From Paraburkholderia sp. CNPSo 3274 (GTDB lineage Bacteria; Pseudomonadota; Gammaproteobacteria; Burkholderiales; Burkholderiaceae): a stretch of 64,000 nt of DNA. The notes beneath the pieces were generated by a model. That model ran no database searches. It was not told the DNA's origin and worked only from the letters and a program-made list of their open reading frames with translations. Position 1 is the first letter of the stretch. Each line of letters starts with the position of its first letter. The stretch spans positions 1 through 64,000 of the forward strand of contig NZ_JAMBPR010000025.1 of assembly GCF_024206475.1 (NCBI RefSeq). The letters run 5' to 3'. This document shows, in pieces, positions 8,868 to 17,080 of this stretch. Position numbers and translations under genes: made by a program.

Positions 8868-9878
8868 ATGGCTTTCAACCTGCGCAACCGCAGCCTGCTT
8901 AGTCTGATGCACCACAGCGCCCGCGAACTGCGTTATCTGCTCGACCTCTCGCGCGATCTCAAGCGCGCCAAGTACACGGGAACCGAGCAGCAGCACCTCA
9001 AGGGCGTCAACATCGCGCTGATCTTCGAGAAGACCTCCACGCGCACGCGCTGCGCGTTCGAAGTCGCGGCCTACGACCAGGGCGCGAACGTCACCTATAT
9101 CGATCCGACCTCCTCGCAGATCGGCCACAAGGAAAGCATGAAGGACACGGCGCGCGTGCTGGGCCGCATGTACGACGCGATCGAGTATCGCGGCTTCAAG
9201 CAGGAGATCGTCGACGAACTGGCGAAGTTCGCCGGCGTCCCGGTGTTCAACGGTCTCACCGACGAATACCACCCCACGCAAATGCTCGCCGACGTGCTCA
9301 CCATGCGCGAGCATTCGGACAAGCCGCTCACGCAGATCAGCTACGCGTATCTCGGCGACGCCCGCAATAACATGGGCAACTCGCTGCTACTCATCGGCGC
9401 GAAGCTCGGCATGGACGTGCGCATCGCGGCGCCGAAGTCGCTCTGGCCGCATGACGATCTCGTGGCGGACTGCAAGAAGTTCGCAGAGGAAAGCGGCGCG
9501 CGCATCCTGCTGACCGAGGACCCCAAGGCCGCCGTCAAGGACGTGGATTTCGTGCACACCGACGTCTGGGTCTCGATGGGCGAACCCATGGAAGCGTGGG
9601 GCGAACGCATCAAGGCGTTGCTGCCCTATCAGGTGAACATGGCGCTCATGAAGGCGAGCGGCACGCCTCATACGCGCTTCATGCACTGCCTGCCTGCCTT
9701 CCACAACAGCGAAACCGTGGTGGGCAAGCAGATCGCCGACAAGTATCCGGAGCTCAAGGGCGGCGTCGAGGTCACGGAGGAAGTGTTCGAGTCTGCGCTG
9801 AATCTGGCCTTCGAACAGGCGGAAAACCGCATGCACACGATCAAGGCGATTCTCGTTTCGACGCTCGCCGACATTTGA
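8868..9878 (+). CDS. arcB: Catabolic ornithine carbamoyltransferase
   Basis: A 336-residue transcarbamylase that, in this pathway, phosphorolyses citrulline to ornithine and carbamoyl phosphate. The carbamoyl-phosphate loop STRT is at residues 57-60, followed by the second phosphate-binding region SSQIGHKESMKDTARVLGRM. The ornithine-binding motif appears as FMHCLPAFHN near residue 270. The ATG at 8868 follows an ACGGAGAAACGAC ribosome site. The 336-residue length, with the extended C-terminus EQAENRMHTIKAILVSTLAD, fits the catabolic form rather than the shorter anabolic ArgF. It is followed by a long hairpin before arcC. Confidence 0.96.
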   Translation: MAFNLRNRSLLSLMHHSARELRYLLDLSRDLKRAKYTGTEQQHLKGVNIALIFEKTSTRTRCAFEVAAYDQGANVTYIDPTSSQIGHKESMKDTARVLGRMYDAIEYRGFKQEIVDELAKFAGVPVFNGLTDEYHPTQMLADVLTMREHSDKPLTQISYAYLGDARNNMGNSLLLIGAKLGMDVRIAAPKSLWPHDDLVADCKKFAEESGARILLTEDPKAAVKDVDFVHTDVWVSMGEPMEAWGERIKALLPYQVNMALMKASGTPHTRFMHCLPAFHNSETVVGKQIADKYPELKGGVEVTEEVFESALNLAFEQAENRMHTIKAILVSTLADI

Positions 9879-9892
9879 GCCGCACCGCTTGA

Positions 9893-9951
9893 CGGGGCGC
9901 GTGTGCCGCGCGGCCGGGTTGCACACCCGGCAACGCGGTGCATGCGCCCCG
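9893..9951 (+). promoter_or_regulatory. Long bipartite hairpin between arcB and arcC
   Basis: An inverted repeat with outer arms 9893-9910 and 9934-9951 can form an 18-bp stem (15 Watson-Crick pairs and three G-U pairs). Inside it a second 6-bp stem CCGGGT / ACCCGG (9914-9919 and 9925-9930) closes a 5-base loop. No T-run follows, so it is not a standard intrinsic terminator. It lies 15 bases after the arcB stop and 33 bases before the arcC start. Such structures within operons can stabilise the upstream mRNA or tune readthrough; which applies here is inference. Confidence 0.7.
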
Positions 9952-9984
9952 CTTCACTGACACGCATCACCTTGGGAGTCAGAC

Positions 9985-10914
9985 ATGCGAATCGTGATTG
10001 CGCTTGGCGGCAACGCGCTGCTACGTCGCGGCGAGCCGATGACGGCGGAGAACCAGCGCGAAAACGTGCGCCTCGCGGCCACCCAGATCTCGCAGATCGC
10101 GCAGGGTAACGAACTGGTGATCGCCCACGGCAACGGGCCGCAAGTCGGCCTGCTCGCGCTGCAGGGCGAGGCCTACAAGGACGTGCCCGGCTACCCGCTC
10201 GACGTGCTCGGCGCGCAGACCGAGGGCATGATCGGCTACATGATCGAGCAGGAACTCGGCAATCTCCTGCCGTACGAGGTGCCCTTCGCGACCATCCTCA
10301 CCCAGGTCGAAGTGGACGCGAACGATCCGGCCTTCCAGCATCCGAGCAAGCCGATTGGTCCGGTCTACACGAAGGAGCAGGCGGAGAAGCTCGCCGCCGA
10401 GCGCGGCTGGGCCATCGCCCCGGACGGCGACAAGTTCCGCCGTGTCGTGGCGAGCCCGCGGCCGAAGCACATCTTCGAGATCCGCCCCGTGAAATGGCTG
10501 CTGGAGCGCGGCACCATCGTGATTTGCGCGGGCGGCGGCGGCATTCCGACGCTCTATGGCGAGGGCCACAAGCTGGGCGGCGTGGAGGCCGTGATCGACA
10601 AGGATCTGTGCTCCGCGCTGCTCGCGCAGGAGCTGGAGGCCGATATGCTCATCATCGCCACCGACGTAAACGCCACGTACGTCGACTGGAGCAAGCCGTC
10701 GCAAAAGGCGATTGCGAGCGCGCATCCCGACGAACTGGAGAAGCTGGGCTTCGCGGCCGGATCGATGGGACCGAAGGTCATGGCGGCCGCGGAGTATGCG
10801 CGCAACACCGGCAAGGATGCGGTGATCGGCGCGCTGGCCGATATCGTGGCGATTACCCACGGCAAGGCAGGCACGCGCGTGAGCACGCAGAGGCCGGGCT
10901 TGATCTTCTATTGA
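9985..10914 (+). CDS. arcC: Carbamate kinase
   Basis: A 309-residue amino-acid-kinase-family enzyme that transfers phosphate from carbamoyl phosphate to ADP, giving the pathway's ATP plus ammonia and CO2. The N-terminus RIVIALGGNALL is the classical carbamate kinase signature, followed by VIAHGNGPQVGLLALQ and the ICAGGGGIPTLY glycine loop. The start has a TTGGGAGTC ribosome site. Last gene of arcDABC, separated from arcB by a 106-base spacer with a strong hairpin, and followed by a strong terminator. Confidence 0.97.
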   Translation: MRIVIALGGNALLRRGEPMTAENQRENVRLAATQISQIAQGNELVIAHGNGPQVGLLALQGEAYKDVPGYPLDVLGAQTEGMIGYMIEQELGNLLPYEVPFATILTQVEVDANDPAFQHPSKPIGPVYTKEQAEKLAAERGWAIAPDGDKFRRVVASPRPKHIFEIRPVKWLLERGTIVICAGGGGIPTLYGEGHKLGGVEAVIDKDLCSALLAQELEADMLIIATDVNATYVDWSKPSQKAIASAHPDELEKLGFAAGSMGPKVMAAAEYARNTGKDAVIGALADIVAITHGKAGTRVSTQRPGLIFY

Positions 10915-10966
10915 GGCTGGCCTGTTCGGCCTGAGAGCGGGCGCCTCGAAACGGCGCCTGAAAATG

Positions 10967-11019
10967 CAGGGCGCGCACCCTGGCTGGCACAGCCACGGTG
11001 CGCGCCCTGTTGTGTGTTT
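10967..11019 (+). terminator. Intrinsic terminator of the arc operon
   Basis: A perfect 13-bp stem (10967-10979 paired with 10997-11009, starting CAGGGCGCGCACC) encloses a second stem TGGCTG/CAGCCA. A T-rich tail TTGTGTGTTT follows at 11010-11019. It ends 9 bases before the end of the convergent RRM gene. Confidence 0.88.
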
Positions 11020-11027
11020 GCGTGCGC

Positions 11028-11282
11028 CTACTCCTCGCGTGCCGGCGGCATGACCTGGGCGCTGATGGTGTGCTCGCGCCAGAACAAGTTGTTAATACGG
11101 CCCTGCAACCTGCGCAGCCCCTCCTCGCTCGCGGCGTGGAAGGTGAGCAGCGCGCTGGGACGGCCCGCTCCCTCGATGCGCTGAATCGCGTCGTACGGCG
11201 GAAAACCGTAGCGCTCAAGAAACTCGTTGATTTCGGCGTCCGTGACGTGTTCGTCGATATTACCCAGCAGCAGATCGGCCAT
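11028..11282 (-). CDS. Small RRM-like RNA-binding protein
   Basis: An 84-residue protein that looks like a single RNA-recognition motif. The start LLLGNIDEHVTDAEINEFLERYGF resembles the RNP2 strand and first helix, and SALLTFHAASEEGLRRLQGRINNLFW resembles the RNP1 strand and second helix. The aromatic RNP residues of canonical RRMs are only partly present, so nucleic-acid binding is likely but unproven. It is a stand-alone gene, convergent with arcDABC and about 90 bases downstream of the PPK2 gene on the same strand. Confidence 0.82.
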   Translation of the reverse strand: MADLLLGNIDEHVTDAEINEFLERYGFPPYDAIQRIEGAGRPSALLTFHAASEEGLRRLQGRINNLFWREHTISAQVMPPAREE

Positions 11283-11371
11283 GGTCTACCCCTCGTGAGC
11301 GTTCAATCGTGATGATAGTGTGGATTGATCCGGCGCGACGACAAGCCGCGCCGGATCGAATGCGATGCCGC

Positions 11372-12193
11372 TCAGTACTTCTCCTGCACGTACCGGTAGG
11401 AATAGTCCGGGTCGCGGTAGCCTTGTGGTTTCTGGCGCTCGGGAAGCGTGACCCTTTCGTGCGGCAGCGCTTTGTACGCAATGGTGTTCAGAATATGGCT
11501 GATGACGTTCAGACGCGCGCGCTTCTTGTCATCGGATCGGACAACGAACCATGGGGATTCCGGCGTATCCGTCATGTCGAACATCTCGTCGCGCGCGCGT
11601 GAATAGTCGTACCAGCGGCTATACGACAGGAGGTCCATCGGCGACAGCTTCCAGATCTTGCGCGGATCGTTGATACGCCCTTCGAGGCGCCGGGTCTGCT
11701 CTTTCTGGCTCACTTCGAGCCAGAACTTGATGAGGATCGTGCCCGAGTCGATGATGGCGCGCTCGATGAGCGGCACGCCGCGCAGGAATTCCGTCGCCTG
11801 TTCCGGCGTGCAAAAGCCCATCACGCGCTCGACGCCCGCACGGTTGTACCAGCTGCGGTCGAACACCACGATCTCGCCCGCAGCGGGCAGCAGCGGCAGG
11901 TAGCGCTGGAAGTACATCTGCGACTTCTCGCGCTCCGTGGGCGCGGGGAGCGCGAATACGCGAAACACGCGCGGGCTCACCCGTTCGGTGAGCGCCTTGA
12001 TCGTGCCGCCCTTGCCTGCGCCATCGCGGCCTTCGAACAGGATGCATACCCTGAGGCGTTTCTGGACCACCCACTCCTGCAAGCGAACGAGTTCGCCATG
12101 CAAGCGCTCGAGTTCCTTTTGATAGGCCTTTTCGCTGAGTTTTTCCGCCGGCTCGGCCGCGCTCGCGGCCTTGGCTTCCTCTTTCTTCGCCAT
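11372..12193 (-). CDS. ppk2: Polyphosphate kinase 2 (PPK2 family)
   Basis: A cytoplasmic kinase of about 273 residues that uses polyphosphate to phosphorylate nucleoside di- (or mono-) phosphates. Walker A GRDGAGKGG is at residues 55-63 and the Walker B/lid region VVFDRSWYNR at 109-118; both are diagnostic of single-domain PPK2. KFWLEVSQKEQTRRLEGR and KLSPMDLLSYSRWYDYSRARDEMF also match the family. The ATG at 12193 was chosen because GGGGAG lies 7 bases upstream; the ATG at 12235 adds a short region without a ribosome site. The Ala/Lys/Glu-rich first 25 residues are a linker-like extension. Confidence 0.94.
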   Translation of the reverse strand: MAKKEEAKAASAAEPAEKLSEKAYQKELERLHGELVRLQEWVVQKRLRVCILFEGRDGAGKGGTIKALTERVSPRVFRVFALPAPTEREKSQMYFQRYLPLLPAAGEIVVFDRSWYNRAGVERVMGFCTPEQATEFLRGVPLIERAIIDSGTILIKFWLEVSQKEQTRRLEGRINDPRKIWKLSPMDLLSYSRWYDYSRARDEMFDMTDTPESPWFVVRSDDKKRARLNVISHILNTIAYKALPHERVTLPERQKPQGYRDPDYSYRYVQEKY

Positions 12194-12330
12194 TGATTCG
12201 CTCCCCGCTTCAGACGCCTCACACGAGGCATCCATCCACTATGGTGTGTGGACGAGGGGCGCGCAATAGGACTTTGGACTCAGGCACTGGCCGTCTTGAC
12301 CTCCGGCAATCACGCTTGCGTACGAGCGCG

Positions 12331-12774
12331 TCAATCGTGCGCGTAGTTGAACTCGGGCATAGCCTTCAGTTGCGCCTTGTCGATCTGCAGCACGATCTGT
12401 TTGCGGTCGATACGCAGGTCGTTGAACGGCACGGCCACGAGATGCTTGCCCATACCGAGAAAGCCGCCCACCGAGAGAATCGCGAAGGCGCCTTCGTTAG
12501 GCGACTCGAGCACGATGTCGTCGATCGCGCCGATCTTGCTGCCGCTATTGTCGTAGACATCGGAGCCCACGAGCTTCGAGGCGCGAAAGCCGGTGCCCGA
12601 CTGCACCGTCGCCATGCGCTGCACCGCGATCGATTGCGGAGCGCCCTGCGCGAGCGCGGCGGACGGCACGCCCAGCGCACAGCCGAACGTGCATCCGGAC
12701 GCGACGACGAGTGCAGACGTGCGGCGGCAAGCCAGGTCACGCAAATTCAGCCGGCGATTCGATTGTGTCGTCAT
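12331..12774 (-). CDS. Exported PRC-barrel domain protein
   Basis: A 147-residue protein with an N-terminal signal sequence (basic region MTTQSNRRLNLRDLACRR, hydrophobic core, likely cleavage after SAALA). It is followed by a PRC-barrel-like domain (GFRASKLVGSDVYDNSGSKI, GAIDDIVL, HLVAVPFNDLRID). PRC-barrel proteins of this type are common small envelope or stress proteins in Burkholderiaceae, of unknown biochemical role. The start at 12774 has a strong GGGAGGGGG ribosome site; an ORF extension to 12846 is not supported. Confidence 0.85.
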   Translation of the reverse strand: MTTQSNRRLNLRDLACRRTSALVVASGCTFGCALGVPSAALAQGAPQSIAVQRMATVQSGTGFRASKLVGSDVYDNSGSKIGAIDDIVLESPNEGAFAILSVGGFLGMGKHLVAVPFNDLRIDRKQIVLQIDKAQLKAMPEFNYAHD

Positions 12775-13058
12775 GGTATCCCCCTCCCTTGTGCGAATGC
12801 ACGGTGAATACTGCGCGAATGCAAGCGCTGTGCCCGGCGCACTCACGTCTGCGCCGGATGTCTCACTGCTGTCCGCGCGGATAGCCTCCCGCCACGCGGA
12901 AACCGCGGGCGCGCGAAGCAGGCAATGCCCCGTGCCGCCCGGGCAGGCCCGAGCGCGTCGCGCGGCACGGCGTTTGCGGCGAGCCGGGCAAATGGATTCG
13001 CGCGAACGCGGGGCCGCAGTCCCATCGGGCGCGCGCTTCGCGCATCCCGGAGAGGTCT

Positions 13059-13235
13059 ATGCGTTCGAATTTCCTTCCCGCCACTCGTTTTCGAAGCGCT
13101 CCCGAGGCTCATCTGCCGACCGAGGAACCCGAAAATCCGCGTCGTCCGCCACCCCCTCCGGTGCCGGATATCGAGCCGCCGCCTGTGCCAAAAGGCGATC
13201 CGCCACCTGAGGCGCCGCCCGAGCGCCTGTGCTAG
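13059..13235 (+). CDS. Small proline-rich protein (58 residues), unknown function
   Basis: A short gene starting MRSNFLPATRFRSAPEAHLP and ending PPPEAPPERLC. It has a GGAGAGG ribosome site 3-5 bases ahead of the ATG. About a third of the residues are proline, with a PRRPPPPPVP run and a repeated PPP(V/E) pattern in the second half, and a single C-terminal cysteine. There is no signal peptide or membrane segment. It is encoded opposite to its neighbours, between the PRC-barrel gene and a GNAT gene. I do not recognise a function; coding is supported by the ribosome site and by non-random composition in this frame. Confidence 0.6.
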   Translation: MRSNFLPATRFRSAPEAHLPTEEPENPRRPPPPPVPDIEPPPVPKGDPPPEAPPERLC

Positions 13236-13265
13236 CGCTATCGGGCCGCCATGATGCGGCAGCGC

Positions 13266-13907
13266 TCAGCGCGCGGCTTGCAACCGGCGCAACAGGCCGG
13301 CTCTCACCTCGGGCCATTCGTCCTCGATGATGCTAGAGCGCACGGAGTCGCGCTTGCGGCCGTCCGGCATGATGCGTTCGCGCCGCACGATACCCTCTTC
13401 TTTTGCGCCGAGGCGCAGGATCGCGGCGCGCGACTTCGCGTTGAGCACATCGGTCGTGAACTGCACGCGCACGCAGCCGAGCGTTTCAAAGGCGTAGCGC
13501 AGCATCAGAAACTTCGCCTCCGTATTCACGATGGTGCGCTGCACCGAGGCCGCGAGCCACGTGGAACCGATCTCCAGCTTGCGGTTCTCCCGGTCGACCT
13601 TCCAGAAGCGCGTGCTCCCCACCACGCGATCGCTCTCGCGCAGGCGGATCGTGAACGGGATCACGGTGCCGGCGCACACGCCATCGAGCGCCCTGGCAAT
13701 CCAGGCGTCGACAGTCGCGGGCCCAGGCACCACGGTCACCTTCAGGTTCCAGAGTTCGCCGTCCGCCGCCGCGGCGACGAGGCTCGGCGCGTCTTGCGCG
13801 CAGAGCGGGTGCAGCGCGACCGTGCGCCCGTTCAGGGTGGGCAGGTCGTGGGGAGCGGGAGTGGCTTGGGCGGCGATTCGAGATGCGGGGCCTGGCATGT
13901 CGGTCAT
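13266..13907 (-). CDS. GNAT-family N-acetyltransferase (RimJ/RimL-like)
   Basis: A 213-residue acetyltransferase of the GNAT fold, nearest in character to the RimJ/RimL group that acetylates protein N-termini or small molecules. Visible are LNGRTVALHPLCAQDAPSLV (first strand and helix), VVGSTRFWKVDRENRKLEIG, and ALRYAFE-type helix RYAFETLGCVRVQFTTDVLN with NAKSRAAILRLGAKEEG, the acetyl-CoA region and C-terminal helix of this subgroup. The first ATG was used; ATG at 13898 is also possible. Substrate unknown. Confidence 0.88.
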   Translation of the reverse strand: MTDMPGPASRIAAQATPAPHDLPTLNGRTVALHPLCAQDAPSLVAAAADGELWNLKVTVVPGPATVDAWIARALDGVCAGTVIPFTIRLRESDRVVGSTRFWKVDRENRKLEIGSTWLAASVQRTIVNTEAKFLMLRYAFETLGCVRVQFTTDVLNAKSRAAILRLGAKEEGIVRRERIMPDGRKRDSVRSSIIEDEWPEVRAGLLRRLQAAR

Positions 13908-14023
13908 GGCGGGAATCGGTGCAATGTGGCGGGTGCCTGGGGCAACCCAGGGGCCCGACTGGGGACGAATGGCTCACGCATTCTAGCGCCGGGCTGGCGC
14001 CGGACGCGGCACGCCTCCCGTTA

Positions 14024-14070
14024 CAATCGGGCCTGCAATCGGGCCTGCAACGGGCCTGCAATCGGGCCCG
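14024..14070. repeat. Short tandem repeat, unit CAATCGGGCCTG
   Basis: Four head-to-tail copies of a 12-bp unit: 14024-14035, 14036-14047, 14048-14058 (one base deleted) and 14059-14070 (last copy ends CCCG). It lies about 60 bases before the thioesterase start, so it falls in the probable promoter or leader of that gene and could vary in copy number between strains. Confidence 0.85.
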
Positions 14071-14128
14071 GCACCCACGCCGCGCAAGCCCGGTGGCGCC
14101 GCCCGTCCCCAATTTTTCGCATCGCATC

Positions 14129-14572
14129 ATGGCCCGCATCGAACTCCACTTTCCCGAAGATCAGTTCTATTACTCGACGCACCTCACGGTGCGCGTCACC
14201 GACATCAATTCGGCCAATCACCTCGCCAACGATTCGATGATCTCGATGATTTCCGAGGCGCGCGCGCGTTTTCTGTTCGACGCGGGCATCGAGGGCATGA
14301 AGGACGCGCACACGAGCATCATCGTCACCGACCTCGCCACGACCTATCGCGCCGAAGCCTATGCGCGCGATGCGCTCTGCTTCGAGGTAGGTATCATGGA
14401 TTTCAACAAGTACGGCGGCGACATCATCTTCCGCATCACGCGCCCCGCCGATGGCTCGCTCATCGCCATGGCGAAATCGGGCTTCGTGTTCTTCGACTAC
14501 GAGGCGAAAAAGGTCGTGCCGATGCCGCAGGCCTTCCGCGACAAGTTTCCGCAGGTCAATACGGTCGGCTGA
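14129..14572 (+). CDS. Hot-dog-fold thioesterase (YbgC/4HBT-like)
   Basis: A 147-residue acyl-CoA thioesterase of the hot-dog superfamily. The core LTVRVTDINSANHLANDSMI corresponds to the 4HBT motif in which an Asp/Asn-containing loop precedes the long helix (MISMISEARARFLFDAGIEG). TDLATTYRAEAYARDALCFEVGI is the next strand pair. The start at 14129 is the ATG nearest the conserved region; the longer upstream frame runs through the tandem repeat and is unlikely to be translated. Substrate is not readable from sequence. Confidence 0.87.
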   Translation: MARIELHFPEDQFYYSTHLTVRVTDINSANHLANDSMISMISEARARFLFDAGIEGMKDAHTSIIVTDLATTYRAEAYARDALCFEVGIMDFNKYGGDIIFRITRPADGSLIAMAKSGFVFFDYEAKKVVPMPQAFRDKFPQVNTVG

Positions 14573-14584
14573 CTTTGGGTTCGA

Positions 14585-14902
14585 TCAGCGCGGCTGGAAC
14601 ATGATGAGCGCCATGCCGGTCAGCGTGAAGGCGATGCCGGCCCAGTCCCACGGGCTCGGCCGGATCGCCTCGACAGCCCAGAGCCAGAGAATCGCCACGC
14701 AGACATAGACGCCGCCGTAAGCCGCATAGGTCCGCCCGGCGGCCGTGGGATGCAGCGTGAGCAGCCACGCGAAGAGCGCGAGCGAGGCCGCGGCGGGCAC
14801 GAGGAGCCACGCGCTCGCGCCTTCGCGCAGCCAGCGGTAAGGCAGATAGCAGCCGATGATCTCGGCGAACGCGGTCACGACGAAAAGCGCAAACGTCTTC
14901 AT
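14585..14902 (-). CDS. YnfA/UPF0060-family small membrane protein
   Basis: A 105-residue inner-membrane protein with four predicted helices: KTFALFVVTAFAEIIGCYLP, WLLVPAAASLALFAWLL, YAAYGGVYVCVAILWLWAV and WAGIAFTLTGMALIMF. The AEIIGCYLPYRWLREG and GRTYAAYGGVYV blocks are diagnostic of YnfA, distantly related to small multidrug resistance transporters. Convergent with the thioesterase gene, with 12 bases between stop codons. Confidence 0.93.
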   Translation of the reverse strand: MKTFALFVVTAFAEIIGCYLPYRWLREGASAWLLVPAAASLALFAWLLTLHPTAAGRTYAAYGGVYVCVAILWLWAVEAIRPSPWDWAGIAFTLTGMALIMFQPR

Positions 14903-14999
14903 GGGCGGCGGCCAGTGGCAGGGGCGCCCATGGTAACGCAAGCGGCCAGGCCGCCTGCGCGATCTTCGCAACGTACCGCTCAGTTCCCTTCAGGTGGGC

Positions 15000-15803
15000 T
15001 CAGGGCCGCTCTCCGCGGGCAAGCCGCGCTTCGATCTCGTTCACCACGGGCAGCAGATCGGCGACGCTGTCGATCACATAGTGCGCGCCCGCCGCACGCA
15101 GGCGTTCCACGGCCGCGGCGCGGCGCCGCGCGAATTCGTCGGGCGTGAGCGCGTGGACTTCGTCCTCGGTCAGGCCGAACGCGTTGCCGCTCACCGCGAC
15201 ACCCACCGTCCACGTCCCGCCGTTGATACCCTCCTCGATGCCGACTTCGGTGTCATCCACCTTGATCGCATCTCGCGCGAGCCACACGCCGAGCTGCGGC
15301 AGCGTGCGGTAGATCATGTACGGCGAAGGCCGGCCCTCAGGCGTGTCGCCCGTGCAAACGATGCTGTCCGGCTCGAAACCCTGTGCCTTCGCGCCCGGCA
15401 CGATCTGGTCGATGATCTCGCGCGTGTAGCCCGTGGTCGTGCCGATGCGTACGCCATCGGCGCGCAGCGCGGCGGTCACGGCCGCCACGCCCGGAATCAC
15501 GTCGCTGTACTGCGCGGCCACGGCGATGTTCTTCGGCACGAAGACGTCATACACGGCGTCGATATCGGCTTCACCCGGCGCGTGGCCGTAGCGCGCCTCC
15601 CATGCCGCCGCGACGCGCGGCAGCGCCATCAGCGCCGCGATGTGCGGACGCTTGGCCATGCCCATCGGCCCGCGTGCCTCGTCGATCGTGACCGGCACGC
15701 CGAACTGCTCGAAGGTCTCGACGAAGGCGCCCATGGGCGCGCGCGAGCCGTAGTCGACCACGGTGCCGGCCCAGTCGAAGATCACTGCCTTGACGTGTTT
15801 CAT
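15000..15803 (-). CDS. phnX: Phosphonoacetaldehyde hydrolase
   Basis: A 267-residue HAD-superfamily enzyme that cleaves the C-P bond of phosphonoacetaldehyde to acetaldehyde and phosphate. The nucleophile motif DWAGT is at residues 10-14, where the glycolytic HAD DxDGT is replaced by DxAGT as in PhnX. The Schiff-base lysine is in GPMGMAKRPHI (Lys51), and IKVDDTEVGIEEG provides the acidic metal-binding residues. It lies downstream of phnW on the same strand with a 54-base gap, making the complete two-step 2-aminoethylphosphonate pathway. Confidence 0.96.
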   Translation of the reverse strand: MKHVKAVIFDWAGTVVDYGSRAPMGAFVETFEQFGVPVTIDEARGPMGMAKRPHIAALMALPRVAAAWEARYGHAPGEADIDAVYDVFVPKNIAVAAQYSDVIPGVAAVTAALRADGVRIGTTTGYTREIIDQIVPGAKAQGFEPDSIVCTGDTPEGRPSPYMIYRTLPQLGVWLARDAIKVDDTEVGIEEGINGGTWTVGVAVSGNAFGLTEDEVHALTPDEFARRRAAAVERLRAAGAHYVIDSVADLLPVVNEIEARLARGERP

Positions 15804-15857
15804 TGCATGTGTCCTGCTAAAAAATGGATGGTGTGGAGTCTTAACGGTATGCGCGCA

Positions 15858-17018
15858 TCAAGCGGCGAGCGCTCCGCGTGCGCCAAGGTCGACCTGCGCG
15901 GGCGCAGCACTTGCCACGCCGAGCGTGCGCAGCGCCTCGCCGCACGCGGCCACGACGCGGCGCATGACGGTTTCGTCGAGCGCGCCGATGCAGCCGATGC
16001 GAAAGCTCTCCACGCTCGTCAACTTGCCCGGATAGATGATGAAACCCTGCGTCTTCATCAGTTCGTAGAAGCGCGTGAACTCGAATGCGGGATCGGCCGG
16101 CGAAAAGAATGTGACGATGATGGGCGAGCGCCAGGCTTCGGTCAGCAGCGGCTCGAAACCGAGCGCGTGCATGCCCTCGACGAGCACGTCGCGGTTGCGC
16201 GCATAGCGCGCAAGGCGCCCCGGCTGACCGCCTTCGAGCGCGTGCAAACGCAGCGCCTCGATGAACGCGGCCACCGCGTGCGTGGGCGGCGTGTAGCGCC
16301 ACTGGCCGGTGCGCTTCATGACATCCCACTGCTCGTAGATGTCCAGCGCGAGCGAGTGGCTCACGCCCTTTGCGTTGCTCAGGACTTCTTTTTTTGCGAT
16401 CACGAAGCCGAAGCCCGGCACGCCCTCGATGCATTTGTTGGCCGAGGAGACGAACGCGTCGCAAGGCAGCGTGCGCACGTCGAGCGGCACCGCACCGAAC
16501 GCGCTCATCGAGTCGATCAAAAGCCGCCGCCCGTGGCGGGCCGTCACGGCTGCGATCTCCTCGATCGGGTTCAAAATGCCCGAGCTGGTCTCGCAGTGCA
16601 CGACGACGACATGCGTGATGTCCGGGTTCGCGACCAGCAGAACCTCGACGTCTTCGGCGCGCGGCGGCAGGTAGTCGCCGGTATCGTGCACGGTGTGCTG
16701 GCGGCCCAGGTAGCGCAGCGTCGTGGCGATGCGCTTGCCATACGCGCCGTTGGCGAGCACGAGCACGTGGCCGTCGCGCGGCACGAAACTGCCGAGCATC
16801 GCCTCGACGCAATAGCTGCCGCTGCCCTGCAACGGCACGCAGTCATATTCACCCTGCTCGTCGCCCGCGATCTGGAGCAGCGCGGCGCGCAATTGGGCGG
16901 TCATGGCACGGAAGTCGGCGTCCCACGAGCCCCAGTCGCGCTGCATCGCGGCCTTCGTCGAGGCCGCGGTGGTGAGCGGTCCGGGGGTCAGGAGATACGG
17001 CTCGGCGGGGGTGGTCAT
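15858..17018 (-). CDS. phnW: 2-Aminoethylphosphonate--pyruvate transaminase
   Basis: A 386-residue PLP-dependent class V aminotransferase that converts 2-aminoethylphosphonate and pyruvate to phosphonoacetaldehyde and alanine. It begins with YLLTPGPLTT, typical of the family. The PLP contacts include HCETSSG (141-147) and LLIDSMSAFGA with Asp169; the PLP lysine is Lys195 in SSANKCIEGVPG. The start at 17018 was chosen; the upstream in-frame extension runs through the divergent promoter and is not credible. First gene of phnW-phnX. Confidence 0.96.
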   Translation of the reverse strand: MTTPAEPYLLTPGPLTTAASTKAAMQRDWGSWDADFRAMTAQLRAALLQIAGDEQGEYDCVPLQGSGSYCVEAMLGSFVPRDGHVLVLANGAYGKRIATTLRYLGRQHTVHDTGDYLPPRAEDVEVLLVANPDITHVVVVHCETSSGILNPIEEIAAVTARHGRRLLIDSMSAFGAVPLDVRTLPCDAFVSSANKCIEGVPGFGFVIAKKEVLSNAKGVSHSLALDIYEQWDVMKRTGQWRYTPPTHAVAAFIEALRLHALEGGQPGRLARYARNRDVLVEGMHALGFEPLLTEAWRSPIIVTFFSPADPAFEFTRFYELMKTQGFIIYPGKLTSVESFRIGCIGALDETVMRRVVAACGEALRTLGVASAAPAQVDLGARGALAA

Positions 17019-17080
17019 GCGGGCTCCAGTGGGCGTCGGGACAGTCAATGCCCACACGTTAGCGCAGCGCTCTCCATCGG

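Noticed and set aside
12775..13058. Several overlapping 70-110 codon frames on both strands
   Set aside because: Arg/Ala-rich translations without ribosome sites or motifs; treated as intergenic.
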